Notes: generated from the sequence alone by a model not told the origin. A stretch of DNA of 64,000 bases from Paludibacteraceae bacterium (GCA_017451525.1 JAFTOD010000001.1:124001-188000), one strand, 5' to 3'; positions 17,261 through 26,372 are shown, counted from the stretch's first letter. Program-made: numbers and translations.

Positions 17261-18490
17261 ATGAAGGTCTATAAGTTTGGTGGTGCATCGGTGAAAGACG
17301 CCAATGGCGTTCGCAATTTAAAGGAAATTGTCGCTCAAGCGAGTGATGATCTGATGGTTGTGATTTCGGCTATGGGCAAAACCACTAACGCTTTGGAGCG
17401 CGTAGTCGCAGCATTATCAAAAGACGATGAGCAAACAGCAGAGCAAGAATGGCTCAATGTATTGGATCAGCATGTCTATATCATGCAAGATCTAGGGCTA
17501 CAGCCCAATGTGGATGTACGTTTGCCACTAATGCCTGGATATAATAAGGAGTGGTCATATGACCAAAACTACGACCAAATTGTTAGCCTTGGCGAGATCA
17601 TGTCCACGCAAATTGTGGCTGTATTCTTGCTCAAAAGTGGTATTCCTACCGAATGGTGGAACATGCCCAAGCTCCTACGTACAGATTCTACCTACCGCGA
17701 AGCAGTTGTAGATTTTCAGGCTTCCGCACAAATTATCCGTGCAGGATGGGATCGATCAGCTAGACCACATGTAGTTGTAGCACAAGGATTCATTGGTGGT
17801 ACATCCGACGGGCTTCACACCACGCTCGGTCGCGAAGGTTCCGATTATACAGCGGCTCTGATGGGTAATTTCTTAGATGCAGAGTCTGTCACGATTTGGA
17901 AAGATGTTCCAGGTATTCTGAACGCTGACCCCCGACTGATAGCGAATACCGTGAAGATTGACCAACTTACCTACCACGATGCGGTAGAATTGGCATACAG
18001 CGGTGCACAAGTCATTCACCCTAAAACTATCCGTCCGCTCGAAAATAAAAAGATTCCGCTATATGTTAAGCCATTTGGCGACCCTACAGCAGCAGGATCG
18101 GTGATTACCGAGAAAGCCGAACCAATCCATGTACCTGTCTATATTTGGCGTATGAATCAGGTGCTGATTACCTTACGGGCAAAGGATTTTGCATTCGTGT
18201 TGGAAGAGAGTTTGAGCCATATATTCCAAATCATCCACGCCAACCGATTGCGTGTATCGCTAATACAATCCAGCGCGGTAACCATATCTGTATGCGTAGA
18301 TAATAGCCGCTTTGTAACTAAAGCTATTGAGCAACTACAAGACGCTTATCGCGTGACATGGAACGAAAACCTCAGCCTGCTCACCATCAGAGGTACTACC
18401 CCTGATATACTCAAGCAGGAGCAACAAGGTCGGGACATTTTGCTAAGCCAATTAACACGCCGTACGGCGAAACTAGTGATAAAAGATTAA
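17261..18490 (+). CDS. Aspartokinase
   Basis: The 409-residue enzyme phosphorylates aspartate to start lysine, threonine and methionine synthesis. It begins with the kinase motif KFGGASV (residues 5-11). It later has the substrate part TLGREGSDYTAAL and KDVPGILNADPR, followed by two ACT-like regulatory halves in the last 130 residues. It is monofunctional; no homoserine dehydrogenase domain is attached. Which of lysC or a paralogue this represents cannot be told. It ends 3 bases before the YitT gene. Confidence 0.93.
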   Translation: MKVYKFGGASVKDANGVRNLKEIVAQASDDLMVVISAMGKTTNALERVVAALSKDDEQTAEQEWLNVLDQHVYIMQDLGLQPNVDVRLPLMPGYNKEWSYDQNYDQIVSLGEIMSTQIVAVFLLKSGIPTEWWNMPKLLRTDSTYREAVVDFQASAQIIRAGWDRSARPHVVVAQGFIGGTSDGLHTTLGREGSDYTAALMGNFLDAESVTIWKDVPGILNADPRLIANTVKIDQLTYHDAVELAYSGAQVIHPKTIRPLENKKIPLYVKPFGDPTAAGSVITEKAEPIHVPVYIWRMNQVLITLRAKDFAFVLEESLSHIFQIIHANRLRVSLIQSSAVTISVCVDNSRFVTKAIEQLQDAYRVTWNENLSLLTIRGTTPDILKQEQQGRDILLSQLTRRTAKLVIKD

Positions 18491-18493
18491 AAC

Positions 18494-19603
18494 ATGGAAA
18501 ATACAATCAAACAATACTTCTCTGGGCAATATTGGAAAGAGTTGTTATTAGAGTTTTGGCACGCTTTGGGTACCAAGAAGTTTTGGAAAGAGTTCCTAGC
18601 AATGAACATTGGTATCATGATTGGTGCCGCTGCGGTTTATTATTTCTTGATGCCAAGCAACTTGATCATCGGTACTATTTCTGGTCTAAGTATTGTCATC
18701 AACACACTCATTGGAGGCAATGCAGATACTTTTTCGTATCTGGTGATGGGGATAAATGCCGTACTCTTGATTATGGCATTCCTGCTCATTGGTAACGAGT
18801 TTGGGGCAAAAACCGTCTATACTGCCATGATTCTTGGTCCGTTGACGCAACTTTGGGACAGGATTTATCCTTATACCAATTTCACTCACCGAGTGATTGA
18901 GAATCCTGATGTACTGGCACAATTGCAAACAGGTCAATCGGTAATAGATATGAATGGTAATCCTTATCTATTAAGCCGTGCAGGCGAAGTGTTAGAACAG
19001 GTCAAAGGGTCTGTTATGTCGGCAGGTTTAGGTATGGGAGATGTGTGGTTTGACCTCATTTGCTTTGTATTGCTTCTGTCTATCAGCCAAACGATTGAGT
19101 TCCGCGTGAATGCCTCTACTGGTGGATTGGATATCCTCGCTAAGATTATCAATAAGTTCCTCCATTTTGATATCGGTATGTCGGTATCTATTGGTGGTGC
19201 GCTAATCTGCTGTACTGCATTCCTAATCAACGATTTCCGTATGGTGGTTATCGGTTTGATAGGCACATGGATTAATGGTGTGGTAATCAATTATTTCACA
19301 GCATCTATGGATCGCCGTAAGCGCGTATGCATCATCACACGCGAGCATGAGAAAGTACGTCATTATATTGTACACGAGCAGTTACGTGGCTGCTCACTTT
19401 ATCGTGTAGAAGGAGGATATAGCGGCGAGGAATACATTGAGATTCAAGCACTATTGACGCAAGAAGAGTTTGCTAATGTACTAGCATTCATGCGCGAGAA
19501 CAACATCCAAGCCTTCACCACTGCTGGCAACTGCTCAGAAGTGTATGGTTTGTGGTTCAAGCACCGCAAACGCAATGGCAAATTAGAAATAGAAAAAGAT
19601 TAA
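18494..19603 (+). CDS. YitT-family membrane protein with DUF2179 domain
   Basis: The 369-residue protein has several transmembrane helices in its first 290 residues, beginning NIGIMIGAAAVYYFLMPSNL, with the glycine-rich ISGLSIVIN and ASTGGLDILAK segments of the YitT family. The last 80 residues are a soluble DUF2179 domain (RKRVCIITREHEKVRHYI). Compared with typical family members of about 290 residues it has an insertion of about 60 residues after helix 3 (around 115-180). Its transport substrate is unknown. It is packed tightly after aspartokinase. Confidence 0.85.
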   Translation: MENTIKQYFSGQYWKELLLEFWHALGTKKFWKEFLAMNIGIMIGAAAVYYFLMPSNLIIGTISGLSIVINTLIGGNADTFSYLVMGINAVLLIMAFLLIGNEFGAKTVYTAMILGPLTQLWDRIYPYTNFTHRVIENPDVLAQLQTGQSVIDMNGNPYLLSRAGEVLEQVKGSVMSAGLGMGDVWFDLICFVLLLSISQTIEFRVNASTGGLDILAKIINKFLHFDIGMSVSIGGALICCTAFLINDFRMVVIGLIGTWINGVVINYFTASMDRRKRVCIITREHEKVRHYIVHEQLRGCSLYRVEGGYSGEEYIEIQALLTQEEFANVLAFMRENNIQAFTTAGNCSEVYGLWFKHRKRNGKLEIEKD

Positions 19604-19627
19604 TCATAACTTAACTAACTATATACA

Positions 19628-20530
19628 ATGAAACCAACATTATTTATTCTCGCGGCTGGTATGGGTAGCCGCTACGGAGGACTCAAACAATTGGATGGCC
19701 TGGGTCCTAATGGTGAAACAATCATGGATTATAGCGTGTTTGACGCTATGCGTGCTGGCTTTGGCAAAGTTGTGTTCGTTATCCGCAAGGATTTCGAAGA
19801 GGACTTCCGTCGTGTGGTACTCAGCAAGTATGCTGACCATGTGCCATGTGAGGTGTGTTTCCAAGGTATTGATTGCTTGCCAGAGGGCTTTACTCGTAAC
19901 CCTGAGCGTACCAAACCATGGGGTACTAACCACGCAGTGTTGATGGCAAAAGACCTTATTCACGAGCCATTTATGGTGATCAATGCCGATGACTTCTATG
20001 GCAAAGAGTCATTCGAGGTAATGGCTAAGTTCTTATTAAGCGTCAATGGCGAGCAAGGCAAATATTGTATGGCAGGCTATCGCGTAGGTAACACTCTCAG
20101 CGAGCATGGTACAGTTAGTCGTGGCGTATGTGCTACCGACAAGTTGGGTTTCCTGACCGATGTAGTGGAGCGTACTGCTATCGAGTCTAAAGATGGTCAT
20201 ATCGTGTTCCCAGATGAGAATGGCAACGAAGTAGAGATTCCATTCGATACTCCTGTAAGCATGAACATGTGGGGCTTTACTCCTGAATATTTTGAATATA
20301 CAGAAAAGGCATTCAAGGAATTCTTGAAGGTCAGTGGTCAAGAGCTCAAAACCGAGTTCTATATCCCTACCCTTGTCAATGACCTTATCAAGGCAGGCAA
20401 AGCTACATGCCAAGTATTGGATACTCCTGCTAAGTGGTTTGGCGTAACCTATGCCGATGACCGTCAAATGGTAGTGGATAAGATCCAAGCATTGGTAGAT
20501 GCAGGTGTATATCCCAACAAACTCTTCTAA
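19628..20530 (+). CDS. Sugar-phosphate nucleotidyltransferase
   Basis: The 300-residue protein opens with the nucleotidyltransferase signature LAAGMGSRYGGLKQL, in which the usual GxGTR is GMGSR. It also has the metal-site phrase VINADDFYG, a PFDTPVSMNMWGF stretch, and VKWFGV-like APAKWFGVTYADD near the C-terminus. The family adds NMP to hexose-1-phosphates. The next gene is a UDP-glucose 4-epimerase, so UTP and glucose-1-phosphate are plausible substrates (inference). Confidence 0.85.
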   Translation: MKPTLFILAAGMGSRYGGLKQLDGLGPNGETIMDYSVFDAMRAGFGKVVFVIRKDFEEDFRRVVLSKYADHVPCEVCFQGIDCLPEGFTRNPERTKPWGTNHAVLMAKDLIHEPFMVINADDFYGKESFEVMAKFLLSVNGEQGKYCMAGYRVGNTLSEHGTVSRGVCATDKLGFLTDVVERTAIESKDGHIVFPDENGNEVEIPFDTPVSMNMWGFTPEYFEYTEKAFKEFLKVSGQELKTEFYIPTLVNDLIKAGKATCQVLDTPAKWFGVTYADDRQMVVDKIQALVDAGVYPNKLF

Positions 20531-20561
20531 AAAATATTAACTGTTAATTGTCAACTGTTCT

Positions 20562-21587
20562 ATGGCTCGTATTCTCGTTACTGGTGGCACTGGCTATATT
20601 GGCTCGCACACAACTGTTGAGTTGATGCAACAAGGCTATGATGTTGTTATCATTGACAACCTTAGCAATTCTACTTCAGATGTTCTTGATGGTATTGAAG
20701 CCATCGTGGGTACTCGCCCTGCATTCGAACAAGTTGATTGTAATGATGCACAAGCAGTAGCAGATGTCTTTACCAAATATACTGACATACAAGGTGTGAT
20801 TCATTTTGCAGCTAGCAAAGCTGTAGGCGAATCAGTGGAACAACCATTGATGTACTACCGCAACAACCTCATGTCGCTTGTCACATTGCTTGAGCAGATG
20901 AAGGCACACAATGTACACAACATTGTTTTCTCTAGTTCTTGCACCGTGTATGGGCAACCTGCTGAGGAGCACTTACCTGTAGATGAAACGGCTCCTATCC
21001 AAGTAGCCCTATCTCCTTATGGTAATACCAAGCAAATCAATGAGGAGATTATTCGCGATGAAGCACATGCGAATACGCAGTTGCACGCTACAATCTTACG
21101 CTATTTCAACCCTATTGGTGCACACCCATCTGCTATGATTGGTGAATTGCCTAATGGCGTTCCACAAAACCTATTGCCATTTGTCACACAAACGGCTATA
21201 GGTCTGCGCCCAGAGTTGAAAGTATTTGGTGATGACTACAACACGCCTGATGGCTCTTGCATCCGCGATTATATCTATGTGGTTGATCTTGCCAAAGCAC
21301 ATGTCAAAGCAGTAGAACGCATGCTTAACCATCAAGCTAAAGAGCAAGTAGAAGTTTTCAATCTTGGTACAGGTCGTGGTTTGAGCGTTTTGGAGATTCT
21401 CAACACGTTCATGCAAGTCACTGGTGTGAAAGTTCCATATCAAATCGTCGGTCGTCGAGAAGGCGACATCGAACAAGTATGGGCAAAACCAGATAAAGCG
21501 AACAACGTACTAGGGTGGAAAGCAGACACGCCAATCGAAGATGTTTTGCTCAGTGCGTGGCGTTGGGAACAAAAGATCCGCTCATAA
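20562..21587 (+). CDS. galE: UDP-glucose 4-epimerase
   Basis: The 341-residue protein interconverts UDP-glucose and UDP-galactose. NAD binding is shown by GGTGYIGSH at residues 7-15, with IDNLSNS after the second strand. The catalytic set is SSSCTVYG and S-x-YGNTK, and the sugar-binding part has FNPIGAHPS and GTPDG-like NTPDGSCIRDYIYV. It follows the nucleotidyltransferase after 31 bases of tgttaattgtcaact repeats. Together the pair can supply nucleotide sugars for the envelope. Confidence 0.96.
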   Translation: MARILVTGGTGYIGSHTTVELMQQGYDVVIIDNLSNSTSDVLDGIEAIVGTRPAFEQVDCNDAQAVADVFTKYTDIQGVIHFAASKAVGESVEQPLMYYRNNLMSLVTLLEQMKAHNVHNIVFSSSCTVYGQPAEEHLPVDETAPIQVALSPYGNTKQINEEIIRDEAHANTQLHATILRYFNPIGAHPSAMIGELPNGVPQNLLPFVTQTAIGLRPELKVFGDDYNTPDGSCIRDYIYVVDLAKAHVKAVERMLNHQAKEQVEVFNLGTGRGLSVLEILNTFMQVTGVKVPYQIVGRREGDIEQVWAKPDKANNVLGWKADTPIEDVLLSAWRWEQKIRS

Positions 21588-21607
21588 TAGACACGAACAA
21601 TCTACAA

Positions 21608-21644
21608 TAAGAGGGAGGTCATTGTTGACCTCCCTCTTATTTTT
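21608..21644 (+). terminator. Terminator after galE
   Basis: A perfect 13-bp stem taagagggaggtc/gacctccctctta with a 6-base loop, followed by five T. Confidence 0.95.
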
Positions 21645-21733
21645 CCGCTATATTTCTCGATACCATTTCGTTACCACTCCATTACTACTCAATAAGCATC
21701 TAATACTTTCCTTGAAGGTACGTAGTATTTTCC

Positions 21734-22264
21734 CTACTGAAAGAAACTAAAGTGCACGCTGCCGTAATTGCGTTGCTCTACAAAGTGCGGATGGTTGTAA
21801 AAATCGTTGTGTTTTGAATGTTCCAACACGAAATATCCACCCTCTTTCAATATCCCCTGCTCAAATATCAGATCAGGTAATGTAGGCAATTGTTCCAAAT
21901 CGTATGGCGGGTCTGCATATATAAAGTCGTATTGCACATGGCAGGCTTTCACAAACTTAAACACATCACCGCGAATCAAATGCAAATTTCTCACGCCCAA
22001 CTGTTTGCAGCATGATATGATAAAGTTCTGTTGCGTGTGTGCCATCTCCACAGCAGTCACCTCTCGTGCACCACGCGATACAAACTCCAATCCAATACCG
22101 CCTGTGCCCGCAAACAAATCCAGCATATCCACGCCCTCAAAATCCATACGATTTGTAAGGAGGTTAAACAAACTCTCCTTTGCAAAATCCGTCGTCGGAC
22201 GTGCTGTGATATTTTTAGGGGGCATCAATCGACGCCCCCTAAATATTCCCGAAATAATTCTCAT
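21734..22264 (-). CDS. rsmD: 16S rRNA (guanine-966-N2)-methyltransferase
   Basis: The 176-residue protein has the RsmD start RIISGIFRGRRL and ARPTTDFAKESLFN, the SAM-binding loop DLFAGTGGIGLE and the catalytic DPPY motif (YADPPYDL). It modifies 16S rRNA in the small subunit. It lies downstream of the unknown membrane protein, separated by an array of small hairpins. The gap beyond its 3' end (21645-21733) contains a sequence whose complement resembles the region at about 52610-52670. Confidence 0.94.
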   Translation of the reverse strand: MRIISGIFRGRRLMPPKNITARPTTDFAKESLFNLLTNRMDFEGVDMLDLFAGTGGIGLEFVSRGAREVTAVEMAHTQQNFIISCCKQLGVRNLHLIRGDVFKFVKACHVQYDFIYADPPYDLEQLPTLPDLIFEQGILKEGGYFVLEHSKHNDFYNHPHFVEQRNYGSVHFSFFQ

Positions 22265-22274
22265 TATATTCTTT

Positions 22275-22382
22275 ACTTTACTGCCTATAACCTATAGGCG
22301 CTTGCGCCGTCCCATAGCCTCAAAGAGGCGTCCTATAGGAGGCATCGCCTCCGTCCTATAGCCCGAAGGGCGTCCTATAACC
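22275..22382. repeat. Array of four small hairpins with a cctatag linker
   Basis: Four consecutive units have the form cctatag, hairpin, gt. The hairpin cores are gcgcttgcgcc, cctcaaagagg, ggaggcatcgcctcc and cccgaagggc. The linker is constant while the hairpin sequence changes. The array fills the gap between two genes on the minus strand. The core cccgaagggc with flanking tag...gt recurs at 34.1 kb with a different linker. Confidence 0.85.
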
Positions 22383-22387
22383 CAATA

Positions 22388-23152
22388 TTACTCCCAGTTA
22401 CCAGCGTTGTTATTAGGTGCATCCACCGAACCAACCTTCAGACCTGGATAGTGATCCAATTTCTCCTCTTTATCGATCAAGTTCACGCGCTCTTGATTGT
22501 TGAGGTCGTGAAGATAGGTATTGTAGTGAGCACGAATCTCAAAGATAGGTACCTTGATACCTTGTGAAGTAGTGTAATCATTGTTGGTCTCTACTTCAAA
22601 CTTCACATTGTCAGTGTAAGGAATATATACAATCTCGCCGATAGTTTCCTCTGTATATTGACCTTTGTACAATGATTGAATCATGTTGGTCAAGATAGTA
22701 TCACGACGGAAACCTTGCAAACCTTCAGCTTTCACTTCGCGGTCATTCTCCCAAATGTAGTTATACAATAGATTCAAACTATCTGTACCTTGAAATTTCA
22801 TCTTACGTTGTGCTTTCAAGCGTGCACGCTCCAAAATCTTTGCTGCTTTATTCTCGGTCAAGCCATCTTCCAATTGCTTCTCAGTCAGAGAACCTACTTT
22901 ATAAACCTCTTTCTTTGGAGTAGTCTTCAAATACTCTATCAAAGAGTCAAGGTCTGCCGTAAAATAACCCTTATCCAAACGGAATTGCGCCTCCGCAGTA
23001 CGCAAACTAACAAGATTGTTAATGACTTTCACTTCGCGTTGTACACGAGCTTCCTCAAATTGAATAGGAGTTACAACACTCTTAACGCAGATGTATGCCA
23101 TAAAAACTACAGCTACACCCAACAAAATACGGATAATTACTTTTGTATTCAT
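22388..23152 (-). CDS. Single-pass membrane protein of unknown function
   Basis: The 254-residue protein has one N-terminal transmembrane helix (VIIRILLGVAVVFMAYICV) and a soluble remainder. Residues 35-80 contain EVKVINNLVSLRTAEAQFRLDKGYFTADLDSL, which resembles the long helix plus loop after the hydrophobic stem of type II secretion pseudopilin-like proteins. A basic helix (KILERARLKAQRKMKF) follows. I cannot name the family with certainty. It is divergent from the RSH gene, 140 bases away. Confidence 0.6.
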   Translation of the reverse strand: MNTKVIIRILLGVAVVFMAYICVKSVVTPIQFEEARVQREVKVINNLVSLRTAEAQFRLDKGYFTADLDSLIEYLKTTPKKEVYKVGSLTEKQLEDGLTENKAAKILERARLKAQRKMKFQGTDSLNLLYNYIWENDREVKAEGLQGFRRDTILTNMIQSLYKGQYTEETIGEIVYIPYTDNVKFEVETNNDYTTSQGIKVPIFEIRAHYNTYLHDLNNQERVNLIDKEEKLDHYPGLKVGSVDAPNNNAGNWE

Positions 23153-23234
23153 GATTACTTAAATTTATATTCTAGCCTTTTATTATGAGAAATTCTACAA
23201 AATCCCACAAATTCGCTGCAAAATTACTAAATCT

Positions 23235-23266
23235 TTTTCATATATGCAAATTTTTTTGTAACTTTG
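23235..23266 (+). promoter_or_regulatory. Promoter of the RSH gene, which decides its start
   Basis: TAACTTTG at 23259-23266 is a good -7 element; the upstream element is weak. Because it lies downstream of the first in-frame codons at 23185, translation must begin later, at ATG 23293. Confidence 0.7.
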
Positions 23267-23292
23267 CAGCCGAAAAAGGTAAATTTGTTACT

Positions 23293-24741
23293 ATGGCAAA
23301 CGAAGATAGCAATAAGGTGCTATACGATATCCTCAACGAACGCTTGGAATTATTGCGTTCTTTGGATAAGGAGGGCGACTCTGATCGTCGTCGCCACGTA
23401 GCGCGTGAGACCAAAGAGCTCCATGCTCCTTTGGCGCATCGACTAGGTCTATATGCCATCAAAACGGAAATGGAAGATCTTTCGCTAAAATTTACCGACT
23501 ACAAGACCTATAAGTATATCGCGCACGCGCTCAATGAGAAGAAAGCCCAGCGCGATGCTTACATCTCCTCTTTCATTACGCCACTTGAGCAAAAACTCAA
23601 AGATAACGGATTTACTTTCACTATCAAAGGTCGTCCTAAATCCATCCATAGCATCTACAACAAGATGCAAGCGCAACATTGCGATGTGGATCGTATCTAC
23701 GACCTTTTTGCTATCCGTATAATCCTCGATTCGCCGCTTGACCGCGAGAAACTCGACTGTTGGCAGGTCTATTCCCTTATTACAGATATGTACCGCCCCA
23801 ACCCAAAGCGCCTTCGAGACTGGCTCAGCGTACCCAAAGAGAATGGCTACGAGAGTCTCCATACCACCGTATTAGGTCCAGAAGAGAAATGGGTAGAGGT
23901 ACAAATTCGTACACGCCGTATGGATGAGGTTGCAGAAAAAGGTGTGGCAGCCCATTGGTCTTACAAAGGTGTAGACGGTAATAGACTCAATACGGATCAT
24001 CAGAGTGTCTATGTCTTTACACCAACGGGAGACCTCAAGCGACTGGCTGCAGGAGCTACTGTGCTTGATTTTGCATTCTCTATCCATAGCGATGTGGGCT
24101 GCAAATGTGTAGGTGGACGCATACGCAACCAGAATGTGAGTATTCGCCAGAAACTCCAAAATGGTGATCAGGTGGAAATTCTAACATCTCCTAATCAAAA
24201 ACCTACTGCCGATTGGCTCAATGCTGTCGTTACTAGCAAGGCGAAAAATAAGATTCGCCAAGCCCTCAAAGAGATAGAGTATCGCAATGCGGCAGAAGGA
24301 CGTGAGATGCTGGAACGACGTTTCAAGAATTGGAAACTTGACTACGAGGAGGGCGATATCTCCCGCCTCGCACTCAAACTAGGATATAAAGTCACCAACG
24401 ACCTTTACCAGTCCATCGCTTTAGGCAAGGAGGATATACTGCGTATAAAAGATGTGTTCCTCACGTTGGATACTCCTAACACCGATTTCCAACGTTCAGA
24501 GCACGTATATGTGCCTCAAAATCACGAGGCGTTGGCTATTGAGGTGGATATTAATGTTAAGAGTGTGGATTACAACCTTGCCAAATGTTGCGATCCGCAA
24601 CCGGGCGACGCTATCTTTGGGTTTATCAGTATCAACAATGGTATTCGTATCCACCGTTGCGACTGCCCCAATGCCGAACATATGCGCGAGCGACATGCCT
24701 ATCGTATCCTCCCCGCTCGATGGGCTAAAAAGAAAGAATAA
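23293..24741 (+). CDS. RelA/SpoT-type (p)ppGpp synthetase lacking the HD hydrolase and ACT domains
   Basis: The product is 482 residues, against about 730 for a full RSH. It starts just before the segment that ends the HD domain (ETKELHAPLAHRLGLY). The synthetase is complete by eye: GRPKSIHSIYNKM, YDLFAIRIIL, PKENGYESLHT, and the EVQIRT motif followed by AEKGVAAHW. A TGS domain follows (VYVFTPTGDLKRL), then a helical part and a CC/zinc-type end (KCCDPQPGDAIFGF, HRCDCPN). The chain ends where the ACT domain would begin. No histidine-aspartate hydrolase motif precedes it, and a promoter sits directly upstream, so the short form is probably real. A synthesis-only alarmone enzyme is the simplest reading. 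Confidence 0.88.
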   Translation: MANEDSNKVLYDILNERLELLRSLDKEGDSDRRRHVARETKELHAPLAHRLGLYAIKTEMEDLSLKFTDYKTYKYIAHALNEKKAQRDAYISSFITPLEQKLKDNGFTFTIKGRPKSIHSIYNKMQAQHCDVDRIYDLFAIRIILDSPLDREKLDCWQVYSLITDMYRPNPKRLRDWLSVPKENGYESLHTTVLGPEEKWVEVQIRTRRMDEVAEKGVAAHWSYKGVDGNRLNTDHQSVYVFTPTGDLKRLAAGATVLDFAFSIHSDVGCKCVGGRIRNQNVSIRQKLQNGDQVEILTSPNQKPTADWLNAVVTSKAKNKIRQALKEIEYRNAAEGREMLERRFKNWKLDYEEGDISRLALKLGYKVTNDLYQSIALGKEDILRIKDVFLTLDTPNTDFQRSEHVYVPQNHEALAIEVDINVKSVDYNLAKCCDPQPGDAIFGFISINNGIRIHRCDCPNAEHMRERHAYRILPARWAKKKE

Positions 24742-24763
24742 CTCATAACTCATAACTCATAAC

Positions 24764-25390
24764 TTGAACAACTATCCTTCCATATTACTCTCCGAAGCGG
24801 TTGACCAGTTCGCTTCTTTGCCTGGAGTAGGACGCAAGACGGCTTTGCGCCTTGTGTTGCATCTGCTTCGTCAGAGCGATAAGGATGTGGAGGTTTTTGC
24901 GGGGGCACTCACCCGCCTCAAGCAAGAGGTGAAGTACTGCCGTGTATGTCATACTATCTCTGATCAAGAGGTGTGTCCAATATGCCAATCTCACTCGCGT
25001 GACAAACATACTATTTGTGTAGTGGAGAACGTGCAAGATGTGATGTCGATTGAGAACACTAGTCAGTATAATGGTCTGTACCATGTCTTGGGCGGAATCA
25101 TCTCCCCAATGGATGGAGTAGGACCATCGGATATTGAGATCGACTCATTAATAAAACGCGTAGAAAGCGGTGATATCCATGAAGTTATCCTCGCTCTTCC
25201 GACCACCATGGAAGGCGACACTACCAACTTCTATATCTACCGTCGCTTGCAAAATACAACTCTACACGATACTACACCACTTAAGATTTCTCAAATCGCC
25301 CGTGGTGTGGCTATTGGCAACGAGATAGAATATACCGATGAGATCACCCTTGGGCGTTCCATCGTTAACCGCATAGAATTCAAAATGTAA
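24764..25390 (+). CDS. recR: Recombination mediator RecR
   Basis: The 208-residue protein acts with RecO/RecF in gap repair. The helix-hairpin-helix part reads [17 protein letters not shown], the zinc finger [16 protein letters not shown], and then a Toprim domain with [12 protein letters not shown] and [13 protein letters not shown]. No ATG fits the family start; TTG at 24764 gives the expected [12 protein letters not shown] beginning. The TTG follows a run of actcataactcataac repeats. The stop codon shares a base with the next start. Confidence 0.94.
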   Translation: MNNYPSILLSEAVDQFASLPGVGRKTALRLVLHLLRQSDKDVEVFAGALTRLKQEVKYCRVCHTISDQEVCPICQSHSRDKHTICVVENVQDVMSIENTSQYNGLYHVLGGIISPMDGVGPSDIEIDSLIKRVESGDIHEVILALPTTMEGDTTNFYIYRRLQNTTLHDTTPLKISQIARGVAIGNEIEYTDEITLGRSIVNRIEFKM

Positions 25391-25854
25391 TGGAAAAGAA
25401 CATCATCAAAACCCTCAATCTGTACTACTACGGTGTACTGATTCTCACCCTCATCTCAGGAACATTGGCATATTTCCTGATCATGAAAGACTTCGTGCAA
25501 GCCATAGATCCTTCGTCCACACTTGGCGTGGTATTACAATATGTCATAATCTTTGACGCATTGCTGACTATCCCAACAGGGTTGTATCTTTGCAAACGTC
25601 AATGCACCAAACTAGCGGAGCTTACAGATGAGCAGCAAAAACTTGCAGGTTACAAGAAAGCATCCACATGGCGTATCTTGATGGTTAGCAATACGATGGT
25701 ATTTGGCATTGCGGCTTTCTACCTGATGGGCGCATACCAATCCATGTTGTGGATAACAGCCGTTTCTGCAATTGGTTGGTATTTTACCAAACCCTCTGAA
25801 GCTAAACTCCAAGCTGAACTTCAACCCAAAGACCCTAATCAAGAACAATACTAA
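25390..25854 (+). CDS. Small membrane protein of unknown function
   Basis: The 154-residue protein has four probable transmembrane helices, near residues 14-34, 48-68, 95-115 and 118-138, and short charged loops. The ATG overlaps the recR stop by one base, so the two are translationally coupled. I do not recognise the family. Confidence 0.7.
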   Translation: MEKNIIKTLNLYYYGVLILTLISGTLAYFLIMKDFVQAIDPSSTLGVVLQYVIIFDALLTIPTGLYLCKRQCTKLAELTDEQQKLAGYKKASTWRILMVSNTMVFGIAAFYLMGAYQSMLWITAVSAIGWYFTKPSEAKLQAELQPKDPNQEQY

Positions 25855-25886
25855 ACTATAATAACAATAATAATTCACAAAACTCT

Positions 25887-26306
25887 ATGACAATAGCTAT
25901 TGACTTTGACGGTACTATCGTTACCTACGCATATCCTGCAATTGGCAAACCCATTCCATTTGCTATTGAGACACTCAAGAAACTTCAGCAAGAAGATCAC
26001 CATCAACTCATTCTATGGACTTGCCGCGAGGGTGACCTCTTGCAAGAGGCCATTGACTACTGTGCTGCGCGCGGATTGGAGTTCTATGCTGTGAATTCCA
26101 ATTTCCCAGAAGAAACTGCTGATATTGTACGTGCTCGCAAGTTGGAGGCGGATCTCTTTATTGATGACCGCAACTTAGGTGGTATTCCTGATTGGGGAGT
26201 AATCTACCAAATGATTCATTCAGGCAATCACTTCAAACCTGCACCAACTGGAATACCTGCAGAAGAACCTCAACGCAAAAAGGGTCTCTTTGGTCTATTC
26301 GGATAA
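25887..26306 (+). CDS. HAD-like hydrolase, BT0820 type
   Basis: The 139-residue protein has the HAD nucleophile motif at residues 6-10 (DFDGT), a threonine in WTCREG as motif II, and the acidic motif FIDDRN as motif IV. No cap domain is visible. It resembles the small Bacteroides HAD proteins of the BT0820 type, whose substrate is uncertain. The C-terminal 25 residues are basic and proline-rich and end GLFGLFG. It probably shares the recR transcript. Confidence 0.82.
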   Translation: MTIAIDFDGTIVTYAYPAIGKPIPFAIETLKKLQQEDHHQLILWTCREGDLLQEAIDYCAARGLEFYAVNSNFPEETADIVRARKLEADLFIDDRNLGGIPDWGVIYQMIHSGNHFKPAPTGIPAEEPQRKKGLFGLFG

Positions 26307-26372
26307 ACGCATAGCCATTTACGTGAAACCAATTTCGCAAAGCCACTTTCGTGAGCGAAGCGAACCATAAAC
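26306..26372. repeat. Hairpin-module linker before the acetyltransferase
   Basis: The gap consists of modules each starting ca, including caatttcgcaaagc, cactttcgtgagcgaagcgaac and cataaacg. The complement of 37430-37625 contains the same modules with the first two in the opposite order. The GTG start of the next gene lies within the final repeat (gtgaacgaagtgaacc). Confidence 0.7.

Noticed and set aside
22275-22382. CRISPR array
   Set aside because: The units are 20-25 bases, each spacer-like part is a palindrome, there are no constant direct repeats of 24 or more bases, and no cas genes are present.
23185-23292. Upstream in-frame start of the RSH gene at 23185
   Set aside because: The promoter lies at 23235-23266, after this codon, and the extra residues are not RSH-like.
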